Assembly (NCBI GenBank): GCA_900554275.1
Contig: USGS01000057.1
Span: 1 to 10,933 of the forward strand
Reading direction: 5' to 3'
DNA: 10,933 nucleotides
From: an uncultured Eubacteriales bacterium
Lineage (GTDB): Bacteria > Bacillota > Clostridia > Oscillospirales > Oscillospiraceae
Notes under the pieces: generated by a model
The model's input: only the letters and a program-made list of their open reading frames with translations
What the model was told of the DNA's origin: nothing
Database searches by the model: none
Made by a program: the position numbers and the translations under genes
Shown here: one piece after another, positions 1 through 5,610 of the stretch
How positions within the stretch are numbered: position 1 is the first letter of the stretch
How the letters are laid out: each line of letters opens with the position of its first letter

Positions 1-11
1 TGTCTCCGACG

Positions 12-41
12 GGTTACTTTCTTTGGCGAAAGAAAGTAACC
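12..41. repeat. Perfect 13-bp hairpin, first element of the intergenic palindrome cluster
   Basis: Bases 12-24 (GGTTACTTTCTTT) are perfectly complementary to 29-41, with a 4-base GGCG loop. No T-tract follows on the plus strand, so it is not a good rho-independent terminator in that direction. From memory, hairpins of this kind occur in many copies between genes of gut Clostridia; copy number cannot be tested within this window. Confidence 0.8.
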
Positions 42-110
42 AAAGAACGCCATTGTTCGCGTGGCTTATTTTGGCAAGATAAAAAACCATGTGAAGGCGC
101 GCGAGGGATT

Positions 111-129
111 TTCAAACCGCAGGTTTGAA
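111..129. repeat. 8-bp hairpin of the intergenic palindrome cluster
   Basis: TTCAAACC (111-118) pairs perfectly with GGTTTGAA (122-129) around a 3-base GCA loop. No gene or T-tract is attached to it. It lies between two longer hairpins and is best read as part of the same repeat cluster. Confidence 0.55.
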
Positions 130-140
130 CGGCGTTTTTG

Positions 141-170
141 GGTACTTTTGCCGCCGAGGGCAAAAGTACC
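141..170. repeat. Perfect 12-bp hairpin of the intergenic palindrome cluster
   Basis: GGTACTTTTGCC (141-152) is the exact reverse complement of 159-170, with a 6-base loop. Its arms resemble the hairpin at 12-41 (GGTTACTTT against GGTACTTTT), as expected if the two elements are related. There is no T-run after it on the plus strand. Confidence 0.75.
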
Positions 171-201
171 CCGCCGGAGGCATGAAAAAGGAGGGGGACG
201 G

Positions 202-276
202 ATTCCCACGCCAGTGTGAGCACTGGCTCGGAATGACACCGCTACGCGGTGTGGGGCGGACAGGGTCGTCCGCCCC
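202..276. repeat. Three back-to-back hairpins, likely repeat element
   Basis: Three dyads abut with almost no spacer. The first is CCAGTG/CACTGG (211-216/221-226), extended outward by ATTCC/GGAAT (202-206/230-234). The second is ACACCGC/GCGGTGT (236-242/246-252). The third is GGGGCGGAC/GTCCGCCCC (253-261/268-276). All stems are perfect. This compact stem-loop architecture is typical of intergenic palindromic repeats. A structured RNA is possible, but there is no T-tract or neighbouring cue that would mark it as a riboswitch. Confidence 0.65.
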
Positions 277-297
277 TGCGGACGGAGCAAGAAGTGC

Positions 298-326
298 TTG
301 CGGACAACGCAAGCATTCAATATAAA
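298..326 (+). promoter_or_regulatory. Candidate sigma-A promoter with operator-like dyad for the DUF1538/P-II operon
   Basis: TTGCGG (298-303) and TATAAA (321-326) are separated by 17 bases, giving a predicted transcription start about 20 bases before the TTG start codon. The -35 matches consensus at only 3 of 6 bases, while the -10 matches at 5 of 6. A perfect 8-bp inverted repeat, TGCTTGCG/CGCAAGCA (295-302/308-315, 5-base loop), covers the -35 and part of the spacer, where a repressor would act. It may instead be the last member of the adjoining hairpin cluster. Confidence 0.4.
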
Positions 327-335
327 CCAACGGAT

Positions 336-343
336 AGAAAGGA
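336..343 (+). promoter_or_regulatory. Ribosome binding site that sets the TTG start at 352
   Basis: AGAAAGGA ends 8 bases before the TTG at 352. The first in-frame ATG (367) is 23 bases from this site, too far to use it, and the longer in-frame reading from TTG 298 has no such site and begins inside the candidate promoter. Confidence 0.65.
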
Positions 344-351
344 CGGTTACA

Positions 352-1929
352 TTGACGCAGAGAACTATGCAGGATGAACGGGCGAGGCTGCGGAAAAAGC
401 GGCAGAAGGCGGAGAGCTTCTTTACCATTTTCAAGAAGCCGCTCCACGAGTCGCTGACCTCGGTATTGCCCATTATTTTGATCGTACTGGCGCTGTGCTT
501 CACCATCGCGCCTGTGCCCAACAACGCCATGGTGGCGTTTCTGCTGGGCGGTGTCATGCTCATCGTGGGCATGGGGCTGTTCACGCTGGGGTCGGAGATG
601 TCCATGATCCCTCTGGGGCAGGCGGTGGGCAGCGAGATCACCCGGTCGCGGAAGCTCTGGATCATCGCAGGTATTGGCTTCCTCATCGGCATGATCATCA
701 CAGTGGCCGAGCCGGATCTGCAGGTGCTGGCCAATCAGGTGCCGTCCATCGCGAACAACATCATCATCTGGTCGGTGGCCGTGGGCGTGGGCGTGTTCCT
801 GGTCATCGCGCTGCTGCGTATCGTACTGGGCATCCAGCTGCGGTGGCTGCTTATCGGCTTTTACGCCGTGGTGTTCACGCTGGCCATGTTCGTGTCGCCG
901 GACTTCTGGGCGGTGGCCTTTGACTCCGGCGGTGTGACCACCGGCCCGATGACCGTGCCATTCATCATGGCGCTGGGCGTGGGCGTGTGCGCCGTGCGAA
1001 GCGACAAGTCCGCCGGGGGCGACAGCTTCGGTCTGGTGGCACTGTGCTCCATCGGCCCGATCATCACCGTGCTGCTGCTGGGACTGCTGTATAAGCCCGA
1101 CGGCAGCGCCTATACGGCGGCGGTGATGCCCGACGCCAAGGACACAGTGGAGATGTTCGACCTGTATCTCAGCGAGATACCCGAATACCTGAAGGAGACG
1201 GCTGCGGCGCTGCTGCCCATCGCCGGGTTCATGGCGGTGTTCCAGCTGGTGACGAAGCGGCTGAAGAAAAAGGACCTGCTGCACATGATCGTGGGTCTGC
1301 TGTACGTCTATGTGGGGCTGGCGATGTTCCTGATGGGCGTGAACGTGGGCTTTATGCCGGTGGGCAGCTTTTTGGGCGGCAGCATCGCCAGCCATACATA
1401 CAACTGGATACTGATCCCCATCGCCATGGTCATCGGCTACTTTATCGTGCAGGCTGAGCCGGCTGTTCACGTGCTGAACAAGCAGGTGGAGGAAATCACC
1501 GCCGGCTCGATCCCTGCCAGCGCCATGAACGCGGCGCTGTCCATCGGCGTGGCGGTGTCGCTGGGACTGGCCATGATCCGGGTGCTGACCGGCATCTCCA
1601 TCATGTGGTTCTTAGTGCCGGGGTATGTGCTCAGTCTGGCGCTGAGCTTCGTTGTGCCGGACATCTTCACGTCGGTGGCCTTCGACTCCGGCGGCGTGGC
1701 CTCCGGCCCGATGACGGCCACATTCCTGCTGCCCTTCGCGCTGGGCGCGTGCGACGCCGTGGGCGGCAGTCTGGTGACGGACGCCTTCGGCGTGGTGGCC
1801 ATGGTGGCGATGACGCCGCTGGTGACCATTCAGCTGCTGGGTCTGAGTTATCAGCGGAAGCTGCGCCGTGCGCCCGCTCCCACGCCTGCGGTGTCCGCGG
1901 CGGTGGAGGAGCTGATCGAGCTGTGCTGA
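352..1929 (+). CDS. DUF1538 family membrane protein, two fused DUF1538 domains (UmpAB-like)
   Basis: Polytopic membrane protein of 525 aa, TTG start chosen for its ribosome site. It has two homologous halves. Each carries an acidic membrane motif (AEPD at residues 119-122, AEPA at 368-371) followed by a conserved loop (AFDSGGV at 189-195 and again at 443-449, each continuing with a G-P-M-T run). A Lys/Arg-rich N-terminus (residues 1-35) precedes the first helix. The DUF1538 family is poorly characterised; as I recall, a two-subunit Halomonas pair (UmpA/UmpB) was reported as a Na+(Li+,K+)/H+ antiporter. Here both domains are in one chain, giving an inverted-repeat or pseudo-dimer transporter architecture. 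The P-II-like gene begins 13 bases downstream, suggesting that transport is gated by a P-II-type sensor. The substrate is unknown. Family assignment is strong, function is inferred. Confidence 0.85.
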   Translation: MTQRTMQDERARLRKKRQKAESFFTIFKKPLHESLTSVLPIILIVLALCFTIAPVPNNAMVAFLLGGVMLIVGMGLFTLGSEMSMIPLGQAVGSEITRSRKLWIIAGIGFLIGMIITVAEPDLQVLANQVPSIANNIIIWSVAVGVGVFLVIALLRIVLGIQLRWLLIGFYAVVFTLAMFVSPDFWAVAFDSGGVTTGPMTVPFIMALGVGVCAVRSDKSAGGDSFGLVALCSIGPIITVLLLGLLYKPDGSAYTAAVMPDAKDTVEMFDLYLSEIPEYLKETAAALLPIAGFMAVFQLVTKRLKKKDLLHMIVGLLYVYVGLAMFLMGVNVGFMPVGSFLGGSIASHTYNWILIPIAMVIGYFIVQAEPAVHVLNKQVEEITAGSIPASAMNAALSIGVAVSLGLAMIRVLTGISIMWFLVPGYVLSLALSFVVPDIFTSVAFDSGGVASGPMTATFLLPFALGACDAVGGSLVTDAFGVVAMVAMTPLVTIQLLGLSYQRKLRRAPAPTPAVSAAVEELIELC

Positions 1930-1942
1930 GGGAGGTGCTGAC

Positions 1943-2656
1943 ATGAGCGAGAATACGAAAAACAGGCTGTATCTGATGATCACCATCACCAGCCGCGTCA
2001 TGGGCGCTACCCATTTTCTGGATTTCTACCGGGCGTTCGGCGCGCCGGTGGTGTTTACGGCCCTGGGACGGGGCACGGCCAGCAACGACGTGCTCAGCAC
2101 GCTGGGCCTGGAGGCCACGGAGAAATCCGTGATGTTCTCCGTGGTGACGCCCAAGGTGAAAGACGTGCTGATGCGGGAGCTGGTGGACACCATGCGCATC
2201 GACCGGCCCGGCAGCGGTATCGCCGTGTGCCTGCATCTGAGCAGCGTGGGCGGCAGGAACGCGTTGGATTATCTGATCTCCGGCAAGCCTGACGCGCAGC
2301 CGGACATGACTGTAAAGGAGGAGGACCTGATGAACGAGAGCGGCTATCAGCTGATCGTGGCGATCACCAACACGGGGTATACCGACACGGTGATGGAGGC
2401 GGCGTCCGCCGCAGGCGCGCGGGGCGGCACGGTGATTCATGCCCGGGCCACCGACGCGGAGAACGCAGGGAAGTTCTTCGGTATGGCTATTACCGAGGAG
2501 CGGGAGATGATCTTCCTGGTGACGCCGGCGGATAAGCGGGCGGCCATCATGCAGTCCATTATGGAGAAGGCCGGAGCGGGCACGGAGGCCCAGACGGCGG
2601 TGTTCTCCGTGGCGCTGGACGACACGGCGGGACTGTATACCGCGAAAACGGAATGA
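1943..2656 (+). CDS. P-II-like nitrogen regulator family protein with tandem domains
   Basis: 237 aa, about twice the ~112 aa of GlnB/GlnK. Two ferredoxin-like P-II domains are visible: residues ~8-105 and ~134-230. The segment G55-P70 (GLEATEKSVMFSVVTP) matches G180-P195 (GMAITEEREMIFLVTP) with an offset of 125 residues. The C-terminal domain is closer to classic P-II, with a GGTVIHAR strand at 161-168 before the T-loop region. The canonical uridylylated Tyr context is not evident, so classical GlnD-type modification is unlikely. P-II proteins bind ATP/ADP and often 2-oxoglutarate and control partner transporters or enzymes. Here the likely partner is the adjacent DUF1538 protein. The start has a strong GGAGGTG site at 1931-1937. 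A second strong ribosome site lies inside the gene (see 2314-2332). A terminator follows directly. Confidence 0.85.
   Translation: MSENTKNRLYLMITITSRVMGATHFLDFYRAFGAPVVFTALGRGTASNDVLSTLGLEATEKSVMFSVVTPKVKDVLMRELVDTMRIDRPGSGIAVCLHLSSVGGRNALDYLISGKPDAQPDMTVKEEDLMNESGYQLIVAITNTGYTDTVMEAASAAGARGGTVIHARATDAENAGKFFGMAITEEREMIFLVTPADKRAAIMQSIMEKAGAGTEAQTAVFSVALDDTAGLYTAKTE
2314..2332 (+). promoter_or_regulatory. Internal ribosome site and in-frame ATG at the P-II domain boundary
   Basis: AAAGGAGG (2314-2321), an 8-base perfect complement to the 16S 3' end, is followed after 8 bases by an in-frame ATG (2330-2332, residue Met130). Initiation there would produce a 108-aa protein starting MNESGYQLIV, almost exactly one P-II domain. 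This could be a working internal start or a remnant of two formerly separate genes. The bases also encode Val-Lys-Glu-Glu, so chance cannot be excluded. Confidence 0.5.
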
Positions 2657-2658
2657 AG

Positions 2659-2690
2659 AAACCGCTCCGGGGCGACCCGGAGCGGTTTTT
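2659..2690 (+). terminator. Rho-independent terminator after the DUF1538/P-II operon
   Basis: A perfect 13-bp stem (2659-2671 with 2676-2688) closes on a GCGA tetraloop of GNRA type. The stem runs directly into five Ts (2686-2690). It starts 3 bases after the P-II stop codon and separates this operon from the feo promoter. Confidence 0.93.
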
Positions 2691-2702
2691 CTGCGGCAGA
2701 TA

Positions 2703-2731
2703 TTGACAGAAAAGTACTGCCGTGGTAGGAT
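2703..2731 (+). promoter_or_regulatory. Sigma-A promoter of the feo operon
   Basis: A perfect -35 TTGACA (2703-2708) and a -10 TAGGAT (2726-2731) are spaced by 17 bases, with an extended TGG just before the -10. The promoter begins 13 bases after the upstream terminator. No Fur-type box (TGATAATNATTATCA-like) is recognisable. An inverted repeat CGGCAG/CTGCCG (2694-2699/2717-2722) flanks the -35 and could be an operator, but it is short with a 17-base gap. Confidence 0.75.
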
Positions 2732-2783
2732 TTCTGCACAAGACTTGAGGGAGTGGAAAGCATCCGAAGGAGAGAGATCGAGT

Positions 2784-3017
2784 ATGACGCTGAATGAACT
2801 GAAGGTCGGACAGAGCGGCACGATCTCCGCCGTGGGCGGGGACGGGGCGCTGCGCTGCCGGCTGTTGGATATGGGGCTGACGCCCAAGACCTGCGTGACG
2901 CTGCGGAAGGTGGCGCCGATGGGCGATCCCATCGAGATCCGCGTGCGGGGCTATGAGCTGACGCTGCGGGTGGAGGACGCACAGAAAATCACGGTGGAGG
3001 CGGTGGAATGGGCATGA
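2784..3017 (+). CDS. feoA: FeoA, ferrous iron transport accessory protein
   Basis: 77-aa SH3-like protein of the FeoA family, a cytoplasmic partner of FeoB required for Fe(II) import. The typical sequence order is visible: an N-terminal TLNELKVGQSG strand, then LLDMGLTPKT (residues ~27-36), a basic middle, and a C-terminal RGYELTLRVEDAQKI segment (~54-68). ATG 2784 is chosen because AAGGAG lies at 2767-2772, 11 bases upstream; the in-frame TTG at 2703 is the -35 box of the promoter and would add a non-homologous tail. It overlaps feoB by 10 bases, indicating translational coupling. First gene of the feo operon. Confidence 0.92.
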   Translation: MTLNELKVGQSGTISAVGGDGALRCRLLDMGLTPKTCVTLRKVAPMGDPIEIRVRGYELTLRVEDAQKITVEAVEWA

Positions 3018-5005
3018 TCTTTGCGCTGGCAGGCAACCAGAACTGCGGCAAGACAACGCTGTTCAACGCGCTGACCGGGTCGAACCAGCACGTGGGCAAT
3101 TTCCCCGGCGTGACGGTGGATCAGAAAAGCGGCGAGGTGAAGGGGTACAAGGACTGCTCGGTGGTGGATCTACCGGGTATCTATTCCCTGCGGACGTATA
3201 CCCAGGAGGAGATCGTCACCCGGGATTTCATCCTGAACCAGAAGCCGGACGGCATCATCAACATCGTGGATGCCACCAACATCGAGAGAAACCTGTATCT
3301 GACCTTGCAGCTGCTGACGCTGCGCGTGCCCATGGTGCTGGCGCTGAACATGATGGACGAGGTACGGGCCAACGGCGGCACGGTGGACGTGCAGAAGCTG
3401 TCGGAGGATCTGGGCATCCCGGTGGTGCCCATTACGGCGGCCAAGGGCGAGGGCGTGTCGGAGCTGATGGATAGGGCGGTGGAGACGGCAAAGGGCCGGG
3501 TGCTGCCCAAGGTGTACGACTTCTGCACGGCGGATTCGCCGGTGCATAGATGCGTACACGCGGTGGTGCATCTCATCGAAGACCACGCGGAGCGGCTGGG
3601 ACTGCCGTCCCGGTTCTGCGCCACGAAGCTCATCGAGGGTGACGAGGCCATGGCTGACCGGCTGGAGCTGGATCAGAATGAGCGGGAGCTGCTGGAGCAC
3701 TGTGTGGTGCAGATGGAGGCGGAAAACGGCATGGACCGGAACGCCTCGCTGGCGGATATGCGGTACAGCTTTATCGAAAAGGTGACGGCCAACGCGGTGG
3801 TGAAGTGCCGGGAGAGCCGGGAGCATAAGCGCAGTGTGCAGATCGATAAGGTGCTGACCGGGAAGTACACGGCGCTGCCGGTGTTCTTCGGGATCATGCT
3901 GCTGATCTTCTACCTGACCTTCAACGTCATCGGGCAGGGACTCAGCGACCTGCTGGCGGCAGGCATCGACTACGTGACCGCCGGGGTGGACGGGGCGCTG
4001 ACGGCCTACGGCATCAACCCGGTGGTGCACAGCCTGATCATCGACGGTATTTTTGCCGGTGTGGGCAGCGTGCTGTCATTTTTGCCCATCATCGTGACGC
4101 TGTTTTTCTTCCTGTCCATTCTGGAGGACACGGGCTACATGGCCCGGGTGGCCTTCGTGATGGACAAGCTGCTGCGAAAGATCGGCCTGTCCGGGCGGAG
4201 CATCGTGCCCATGCTCATCGGCTTCGGCTGCTCTGTGCCGGCCATTATGGCCACCCGGACGGTGTCCTCCGACCGGGATCGGAAGATGACCATTCTGCTG
4301 ACGCCGTATATGAGCTGCTCGGCCAAGATACCTATCTACGGCTTTTTCACCGCGGTGTTCTTTACGAAGTACAAGGCGCTGGTGATGATCTCCCTGTATG
4401 TGCTGGGCATGGTGGTGGGCGTGCTGGCGGCGCTGGTGATGAAGAACACGGCGTTCCGGGGCAAGCCTGTGCCCTTCGTCATGGAGCTGCCCAACTATCG
4501 GCTGCCCTCGGCCAAGAGCGTGGGGCTGCTGCTGTGGGAGAAGGCCAAGGATTTTTTGCAGCGGGCGTTTACGGTCATTTTTCTGGCCACGGTGGTTATT
4601 TGGTTCCTGCAGAGCTTTGATACACGGCTGAACGTGGTGACGGACAGCGCGGACAGCCTGCTGGCGCTGATCGGCCAGTGGCTGGCGGTGCTGTTCAAGC
4701 CCCTGGGCTTCGGCGACTGGCGGTGCGCCACGGCGCTGATCTCCGGGTTCATCGCCAAGGAGTCGGTGGTCAGTACGCTGGAGGTGCTGCTGGGCGGCGC
4801 GGCCATCACGTCGCTGTTCACGGTACGCAGCGCCGTCAGCTTTCTGGTGTTCACGCTGCTGTATACGCCCTGTGTGGCGGCGGTGGCCACCATCCGGCGG
4901 GAGCTGGGCTCGGGACTGAAGACCGTGGGCGTGGTGCTGCTGCAGTGCGCCGTGGCGTGGCTGGCGTCCTACGCGGCATTTCTCATCGGAGGGCTGCTGG
5001 TATGA
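3008..5005 (+). CDS. feoB: FeoB, ferrous iron transporter with N-terminal G domain
   Basis: 665-aa inner membrane Fe(II) permease, slightly shorter than most FeoB. The N-terminal GTPase domain has G1 GNQNCGKT (9-16), G2 Thr36 in VGNFPGVTVD, G3 DLPG (54-57), G4 NMMD (114-117) and G5 TAAKG (143-147). A helical spacer domain (~165-280) follows, then the membrane part beginning near residue 293. The two gate-type motifs are present: GCSVPA (407-412) and PYMSCSAKIP (433-442), each with its conserved Cys. The C-terminus keeps a TPCVAAVATI segment. ATG 3008 has GGAGG 7 bases upstream (2996-3000); ATG 3014 is an alternative two codons in. The stop overlaps the next gene's ATG (ATGA), so the three feo genes are translated as a unit. 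Confidence 0.97.
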   Translation: MGMIFALAGNQNCGKTTLFNALTGSNQHVGNFPGVTVDQKSGEVKGYKDCSVVDLPGIYSLRTYTQEEIVTRDFILNQKPDGIINIVDATNIERNLYLTLQLLTLRVPMVLALNMMDEVRANGGTVDVQKLSEDLGIPVVPITAAKGEGVSELMDRAVETAKGRVLPKVYDFCTADSPVHRCVHAVVHLIEDHAERLGLPSRFCATKLIEGDEAMADRLELDQNERELLEHCVVQMEAENGMDRNASLADMRYSFIEKVTANAVVKCRESREHKRSVQIDKVLTGKYTALPVFFGIMLLIFYLTFNVIGQGLSDLLAAGIDYVTAGVDGALTAYGINPVVHSLIIDGIFAGVGSVLSFLPIIVTLFFFLSILEDTGYMARVAFVMDKLLRKIGLSGRSIVPMLIGFGCSVPAIMATRTVSSDRDRKMTILLTPYMSCSAKIPIYGFFTAVFFTKYKALVMISLYVLGMVVGVLAALVMKNTAFRGKPVPFVMELPNYRLPSAKSVGLLLWEKAKDFLQRAFTVIFLATVVIWFLQSFDTRLNVVTDSADSLLALIGQWLAVLFKPLGFGDWRCATALISGFIAKESVVSTLEVLLGGAAITSLFTVRSAVSFLVFTLLYTPCVAAVATIRRELGSGLKTVGVVLLQCAVAWLASYAAFLIGGLLV

Positions 5006-5163
5006 CGGCGTTGGACTGGGTGCTGCTGGCGCTGGTGGCGCTGTGCGGCGTGCTGGCGGTACGCAGCGCGCGGAAAGCAAAGAAAAGCGGTAAATGCATT
5101 GGGTGCAGCGGGGGCTGCGCCGGGTGCGTGAAATGTGATAAGAACGAGGAAAAGGAGCGCTGA
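5002..5163 (+). CDS. FeoB-associated Cys-rich membrane protein
   Basis: 53-aa protein with a single N-terminal membrane helix (residues ~4-21), a basic RKAKK stretch, then a cysteine cluster at 32, 35, 39, 42 and 45 (C-x2-C-x3-C-x2-C-x2-C) and a charged tail. This matches the small FeoB-associated family found after feoB in Firmicutes, which may bind iron or assist FeoB; its biochemical role is not settled. It starts in an ATGA overlap with feoB. Its last codons form the left arm of the terminator. Confidence 0.88.
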   Translation: MTALDWVLLALVALCGVLAVRSARKAKKSGKCIGCSGGCAGCVKCDKNEEKER

Positions 5164-5174
5164 CGCGCTCCTTT
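5151..5174 (+). terminator. Terminator-like hairpin overlapping the last feo stop codon
   Basis: AAAGGAGCGC (5151-5160) pairs perfectly with 5165-5174, and the TGA stop of the Cys-rich protein sits in the TGAC loop. A mixed T/C tract follows (TTTCCTT), weaker than a standard U-run. On the minus strand the hairpin also runs into a T/C tract, so it could serve the convergent small gene too. Confidence 0.6.
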
Positions 5175-5206
5175 CCTTGTAATACAGTTGACTTCCGCCG
5201 GCTGTA

Positions 5207-5392
5207 TCAAAACGCACGGCGCTGCATCAGCATCCGTACCAACGCGGTGAGGGCCAGAATGCCGATGGCGACGGCCGATGCGATGCTCACATAGGAGAGC
5301 AGCATACCATGGGCAGTGGGCAGCAGGAATGCGGCCACAGAGGAAACCAGGCACAGGACAACCAGTCCGGCAATCAACTTCATTCTATCCAT
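5207..5392 (-). CDS. Small two-helix membrane protein, unknown function
   Basis: 61-aa hydrophobic protein, not recognised as a known family. Two membrane helices are predicted by eye: residues ~5-25 and ~30-52, separated by a short turn containing PTAHG, with a basic C-terminal RMLMQRRAF, consistent with both ends cytoplasmic. Support for a real gene is good despite the size: AAAGGAG (minus strand, at 5402-5408) lies 9 bases before the ATG, and a candidate extended -10 promoter precedes it. It is transcribed against the feo operon and divergently from the site-2 protease run. Confidence 0.65.
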   Translation of the reverse strand: MDRMKLIAGLVVLCLVSSVAAFLLPTAHGMLLSYVSIASAVAIGILALTALVRMLMQRRAF

Positions 5393-5428
5393 TTTGTTGT
5401 TCTCCTTTCGTATTTTCCTTGTGTCTAT

Positions 5429-5457
5429 ATACTACCACAGGTTTTGGTAGCCATCAT
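5429..5457 (-). promoter_or_regulatory. Candidate promoter with operator-like dyad for the small membrane protein
   Basis: On the minus strand a TAGTAT -10 (5429-5434) is preceded by TGG, an extended -10 pattern. The matching -35 position (5452-5457, ATGATG) is poor. An inverted repeat CTACCA/TGGTAG (5432-5437/5445-5450) overlaps the -10 and could be a repressor site. Confidence 0.4.
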
Positions 5458-5487
5458 TACAGGAAAGCTACAGAGTGGTGGAAAGTT

Positions 5488-5529
5488 GGATACAAAACGG
5501 TTACAAACAGGTCAAAACGGTGACAATGG
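5488..5529. promoter_or_regulatory. Four tandem ~11-bp repeats, candidate response-regulator site
   Basis: Imperfect copies of GG-N2-ACAAAAC start at 5488, 5499, 5510 and 5519 (steps of 11, 11 and 9). Within them CAAAACGGTTACA (5493-5505) and CAAAACGGTGACA (5513-5525) are 12/13 identical and 20 bases apart, about two helical turns. On the minus strand the pattern contains TGTAAC-N5-TGTATC, close to the TGTWAH-N5-TGTWAH half-site pair known for WalR. The array ends 3 bases before the -35 of the site-2 protease promoter, an activator-like position. Binding is inferred. Confidence 0.45.
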
Positions 5530-5532
5530 GTG

Positions 5533-5561
5533 TAGACTTTTCGGGGGCTATTTGCTATAAT
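5533..5561 (+). promoter_or_regulatory. Sigma-A promoter of the site-2 protease/scpAB run
   Basis: A perfect TATAAT (5556-5561) is preceded by TGC, an extended -10. TAGACT (5533-5538) lies 17 bases upstream and matches the -35 consensus at 4 of 6 bases. Transcription would begin about 40 bases before the TTG start. No other comparably good promoter is seen before the downstream genes. Confidence 0.75.
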
Positions 5562-5597
5562 ACGGTACGATACATAAAATTGGTGGACTGTGTCCTT

Positions 5598-5604
5598 GGG
5601 AGGA
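5598..5604 (+). promoter_or_regulatory. Ribosome binding site that sets the TTG start at 5611
   Basis: GGGAGGA ends 6 bases before TTG 5611. The longer in-frame GTG at 5590 lies upstream of this site and has no site of its own, so the first seven codons of that reading are leader. Confidence 0.7.
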
Positions 5605-5610
5605 CTATTC

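Noticed and set aside
14..223. 69-aa open frame on the minus strand in the first 223 bases
   Set aside because: It runs through the hairpin cluster, has no ribosome site, and its residues are simply the translated palindromes. Such frames are commonly annotated by mistake over repeats.
295..326. Hairpin 295-315 as a terminator of an upstream gene
   Set aside because: No T-tract follows the stem; the AT-rich stretch after it fits a -10 element better.
1..351. Possible CRISPR array or tRNA/rRNA in the first 350 bases
   Set aside because: The hairpins differ from each other and are not regularly spaced identical repeats, and no cloverleaf or rRNA signature is visible.
112..1470. 452-aa open frame on the minus strand opposite the DUF1538 gene
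   Set aside because: Its product is dominated by His, Gln and Arg, typical of antisense frames of GC-rich genes, and it contradicts a clear family match on the plus strand.
3170..4030. 286-aa minus-strand frame inside feoB
   Set aside because: feoB has all G-protein motifs and membrane segments on the plus strand; the antisense product has shadow-type composition.
5182..5207. ATACAG/CTGTAT inverted repeat just after the small minus-strand gene
   Set aside because: Only 6 bp with a 14-base loop and no T-run on either strand; too weak to call a terminator.
5520..5561. GTGACA at 5520-5525 as the -35 of the site-2 protease promoter
   Set aside because: It is 30 bases from TATAAT, far beyond the usable 16-19 base spacing; TAGACT at 17 bases is preferred.
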